This document shows, piece by piece, positions 6,248 to 8,229 of a DNA stretch of 8,229 nt (within the stretch, counting starts at the first letter, position 1; each line of letters begins with the position of its first letter). Below the pieces are notes generated by a model. That model did no database searches. It saw only the letters and a list, made by a program, of their open reading frames with translations, and was not told where the DNA came from. The stretch is from Verrucomicrobiota bacterium (lineage in GTDB: Bacteria; Verrucomicrobiota; Verrucomicrobiia; Limisphaerales; UBA8199): NCBI GenBank assembly GCA_026397855.1, contig JAPLUA010000427.1, forward strand, positions 1 to 8,229, written 5' to 3'. A program made the translations under genes and the position numbers.

Positions 6248-7453
6248 ATGATGACGGGAAATAGCATGACCGCCCGCACCCAACCCGCAGACAAGAAAGC
6301 TTCCCCGATTCCAGGCTCCGCAGCCCGATGGAATGCGGCAGCGTGGGCGCTGTGGCTGGTGCCGCTCCTGGTGATCTCTATAGCGGTGGTGGCCAAGCCG
6401 GGTAACCACAGCCTGACATCCCTCTACCAGGATGCGGTGGCGCGATGGTGGAGTCGCAAAACGCTCTACGAGGGGCCCGGTGGCATGAACTACCTGCCCC
6501 AGTTCAGCATATTCTTCACGCCTTACTACCTTTTTGGTCAGGCGGCCGGCGACATTCTTTGGCGTGCCACGGCGGCGGGAGGACTGGCCCTTGGTATCCT
6601 GCTTTTCTGCCGTGCGCCGGCGCTCGCCGGCCGGCCCGGAGCCTTCTTCTGGGTATCGCTTCTTGCTATGCCCCTGTGCCTGCAAGCGCTGCAGTTTGGT
6701 CAGGCCAACGCGCACCTTGCCGCCGCGCTGCTCCTGGCGGCCTGGTGTTTGTGCTCGCGGCGATGGTGGACGGCCGTGGTCTTTCTCGGGTTGGCGACGG
6801 CTATCAAACCGCTGGGAATCGCAGCCATCGGTCTGGCCTGGGCTGCCTATCCCCGCTTATGGTGGCGCCTGGGGATCGGATTGGCCCTGTTGCTTGCGCT
6901 CCCGTTCGCCTTCGGCCCGCCCGGCTACGTTTGGAGCCAATACCTGGCCTGCGCGGACAACCTCCGCCAATGTTCCGGAGTGACGGAACACCGGTTCGCC
7001 GACCTGAACGGGCTGCTCCGCACCTTCGGGATCGCTATGGGCGGCCAGGTGTCCCTCCTGTTGCGAGCCGCGGCGGGAATGCTCCTCATGGTCTTGTGCT
7101 GGGGCTTCGCACGACGTCACCCGGAACCGCTGCGTGCACTGGTCTGGCTCGGTGCCACGGCCGGCTTTCTCATGCTCTTCAATCCCATGACCGAGGCCAA
7201 CAGTTATGCCGTGGTCGCGCCCGTCCTGGGATTAATCGCCTGGCGGAGTTTCGCGCACGGAGAGCGGACAGTCGGCTGGGTTCTGGCCGGCGTGGCTTTG
7301 AGCATGGGCCTGCTCCCTGAACCTTTGAGGCCGCTCTTTGGCAACTACTTCGCGCTGGCCTGGTATCCGGCCATGACCCTCGGATTCCTCGGATTGCTGG
7401 CCTGGATGGCTTCCCGGCCGCCCTCCGGCAGCCATGCCTCGAACGGAGCCTGA
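6248..7453 (+). CDS. GT87-like integral membrane glycosyltransferase (DUF2029-type)
   Basis: A 401-residue hydrophobic protein with about nine or ten membrane segments. After the first segment (32-49) the external loop has SLYQDAVARWWSRKTLYEG (58-76) and NYLPQFSIFFTPYYLFG (81-97). This is the 'Y.dA..l..G..lY ... Y.P....ftP' layout of the GT87 family, whose best-known member is the mannosyltransferase PimE; Asp62 is the likely catalytic acid. ALQFGQANAHLAAALLLAAW (147-166) followed by LATAIKPLG (182-190), and FNPMTEANSYA (311-321), also fit the family. It would use a polyprenyl-phosphate sugar outside the membrane. It starts 17 bp after the preceding gene and is the last of the operon. Starts at 6251 and at 6266 (GGGAA five bases before) are possible alternatives. 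Assignment to GT87 rather than another GT-C family is moderately sure. Confidence 0.82.
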   Translation: MMTGNSMTARTQPADKKASPIPGSAARWNAAAWALWLVPLLVISIAVVAKPGNHSLTSLYQDAVARWWSRKTLYEGPGGMNYLPQFSIFFTPYYLFGQAAGDILWRATAAGGLALGILLFCRAPALAGRPGAFFWVSLLAMPLCLQALQFGQANAHLAAALLLAAWCLCSRRWWTAVVFLGLATAIKPLGIAAIGLAWAAYPRLWWRLGIGLALLLALPFAFGPPGYVWSQYLACADNLRQCSGVTEHRFADLNGLLRTFGIAMGGQVSLLLRAAAGMLLMVLCWGFARRHPEPLRALVWLGATAGFLMLFNPMTEANSYAVVAPVLGLIAWRSFAHGERTVGWVLAGVALSMGLLPEPLRPLFGNYFALAWYPAMTLGFLGLLAWMASRPPSGSHASNGA

Positions 7454-7467
7454 TCTACAAGTCCTCA

Positions 7468-7495
7468 CGTATCATGCATCGCGTATCACGTATCC
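7468..7495. repeat. Four 7-bp units of CGTATCA type between convergent genes
   Basis: Four consecutive 7-bp units fill 7468-7495. The first and third are CGTATCA, the second is a diverged TGCATCG, and the fourth is CGTATCC. They occupy the middle of the 58-bp gap between the stop of the GT87-like gene and the stop of the GNAT gene. The 7-bp period matches that of the inverted repeat at 1288-1346, although the unit differs. No convincing hairpin or terminator with a T run is seen in this gap. Confidence 0.7.
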
Positions 7496-7511
7496 CCCCG
7501 CTCCGACGTCT

Positions 7512-7958
7512 TCAGAGAAGCGGCAGATACCCGATATAATGATCAACCGTGGTTGACCCCATCACGAACGGCGCGGTCTCCGTAATCGTGTAGCCCAGCT
7601 TCTTGTACCAGGCCACGGCCTGCGCGTTCTTAACCATTACGCCAAGCCAGATCCGGTCGGCTGCGACCACGCGGGCACACTCTTCGGCGCAGGCCATCAG
7701 GCAGTGGCCAAGCCCAAGGCCCTGTTTCGACGGCAGGACGTAGAGTTGGTGCATATAAAACCTCTGCTCGGTGCGGGCCTGGTACAACTTGGCGTAGCCT
7801 GCCACCGTGCCATCCGATTCGGCAACCAACCCGGTCACGTCCGGGTCTGCGAAAAACGCTTCGAGCTTTGGCACCGCTGGCAGGTCTGCAAGCGTCCAGC
7901 GCCGGGGAGTTGCTGAAACCATGGATGGCGATGATGCTGGCAGTAAAAACTGTTTCAT
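7512..7958 (-). CDS. GNAT-family N-acetyltransferase
   Basis: A 148-residue protein. The acetyl-CoA-binding motif A is QLYVLPSKQGLGLGHCLM (71-88), with the Q-x-x-G-x-G pyrophosphate loop at 79-84. Motif B is WLGVMVKNAQAVAWYKKLGY (104-123), with Asn111 and Tyr118 in the usual cofactor and general-acid positions, followed by the last strands FVMGSTTVDHYIGYL. GNAT enzymes transfer acetyl from acetyl-CoA to an amine; the substrate is not predictable here. The segment before the central strand (TVAGYAKLYQ, 51-60) is short compared with related GNATs of about 170 residues; part of the first strand and helices that shape the substrate pocket may be missing. The alternative start Met13 (7922) would remove a non-GNAT-like leader. 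No Shine-Dalgarno sequence precedes either start. It begins 4 bp after a decayed sulfatase gene and may have shared its transcript. Confidence 0.85.
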   Translation of the reverse strand: MKQFLLPASSPSMVSATPRRWTLADLPAVPKLEAFFADPDVTGLVAESDGTVAGYAKLYQARTEQRFYMHQLYVLPSKQGLGLGHCLMACAEECARVVAADRIWLGVMVKNAQAVAWYKKLGYTITETAPFVMGSTTVDHYIGYLPLL

Positions 7959-7962
7959 TGGG

Positions 7963-8202
7963 TTATGCGGGGCTATTTTGCCGAGGGCGGCTGGCGCCCT
8001 GCCAGCTCTTTTGCAACTGAGCCATCAGGCTCTGGACAAGTTTGGCGCTGGCCGGGTCTTGGGCAAGGTTGGTGTTCTCCTATCGTCCGCGGCGATGAAC
8101 AGGAAGAATGTTGGGCTTTTGCGGCGCGGCGTTGGTCGCAGCTGCGGGCATTGCTGCAAATGCGAGCGGGAGGGGAGTCAGGAGGAGGGAGGAAAGCTTC
8201 AT
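7963..8202 (-). pseudogene. Sulfatase remnant: signal peptide and N-terminal start joined to C-terminal tail, core deleted
   Basis: Read on the - strand from ATG at 8202, the frame gives a signal peptide (MKLSSLLLTPLPLAF, continuing to about residue 25) and then QKPNIL, the opening of the sulfatase catalytic domain. One inserted base (or a two-base loss) then shifts the frame: the next frame reads FIAADD, completing the 'PNIL.fIaaDD' metal-binding signature. Directly after this comes ENTNLAQDPASAKLVQSL and MAQLQKSW, the typical 'DPgEnTNLA.DP' C-terminal tail of formylglycine-dependent sulfatases, ending in TAA at 7965-7963. The whole middle, including the C-x-P-x-R formylglycine site, is absent: 80 codons, with an in-frame TAG at codon 41, against a usual 450-550 residues. 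Head and tail are in the same frame apart from that stop. The product cannot be active. Sulfatases release sulfate from polysaccharides or lipids and are abundant in Verrucomicrobiota and Planctomycetota. Confidence 0.82.
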
Positions 8203-8229
8203 ATGAGACGGATCGAGATATTTGATGGA

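Noticed and set aside
7965..8225. 86-codon + strand reading frame across the region upstream of the GNAT gene
   Set aside because: It is antisense to the sulfatase remnant, whose two ends are recognisable. The predicted peptide has no domain and a composition typical of a shadow frame in GC-rich DNA.
8203..8229. Possible + strand gene start: ATG at 8203 with a strong-looking GGAGG ten bases upstream, in a frame open to the window end
   Set aside because: The GGAGGAGGGAGG stretch is the reverse complement of the Ser/Leu codons in the signal peptide of the sulfatase remnant on the other strand. Only nine codons remain and nothing recognisable is encoded.

Overview
The window looks like chromosomal DNA of a GC-rich, Gram-negative bacterium. 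Members of the PVC group, especially Verrucomicrobiota, are my best guess. The reasons are a C-terminal 'VPLDPxxGxPITL' ending on the first protein, weak or missing Shine-Dalgarno sequences, exported sulfatase remains, and short-period GC-rich repeats between genes. This is inference; no rRNA or marker gene is present.

Layout. Positions 3-734 (+) hold the 3' part of a gene of unknown function. It converges on, and overlaps by 12 bp, a small exported single-domain rhodanese (723-1130, -). Positions 1131-1346 hold the probable rhodanese promoter, seven perfect 9-bp tandem repeats, and a large imperfect inverted repeat ending at the stop codon of the next gene. Positions 1347-3626 (-) encode a long membrane protein that fuses a complete PAP2 lipid phosphatase to a GT-C (ArnT/PMT-like) glycosyltransferase. 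Divergent from it is a tight three-gene + strand operon: a GtrB/ArnC/DPM1-like GT2 polyprenyl-phosphate glycosyltransferase (3739-4752), a second ArnT/PMT-like GT-C enzyme (4749-6230, ATGA overlap), and a GT87-like glycosyltransferase (6248-7453). A 58-bp gap with 7-bp-periodic repeats separates this from a convergent GNAT acetyltransferase (7512-7958, -). Just upstream of that gene lies a decayed sulfatase (7963-8202, -) that keeps only its signal peptide, the start of the catalytic domain and its last ~40 residues.

How the genes may work together. The GT2 enzyme would load a sugar onto undecaprenyl phosphate at the cytoplasmic face. Two paralogous GT-C enzymes and the GT87 enzyme would use lipid-linked sugars on the outer face of the inner membrane, decorating a lipid A-like lipid, a glycan or a protein. 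The PAP2 domain, with its predicted active site on the same face, would act on a polyprenyl or lipid A phosphate. The cluster is therefore a candidate envelope-glycosylation locus. The individual families are known; the PAP2/GT-C fusion and this gene combination are the novel part. Sugar and acceptor cannot be read from the sequence.
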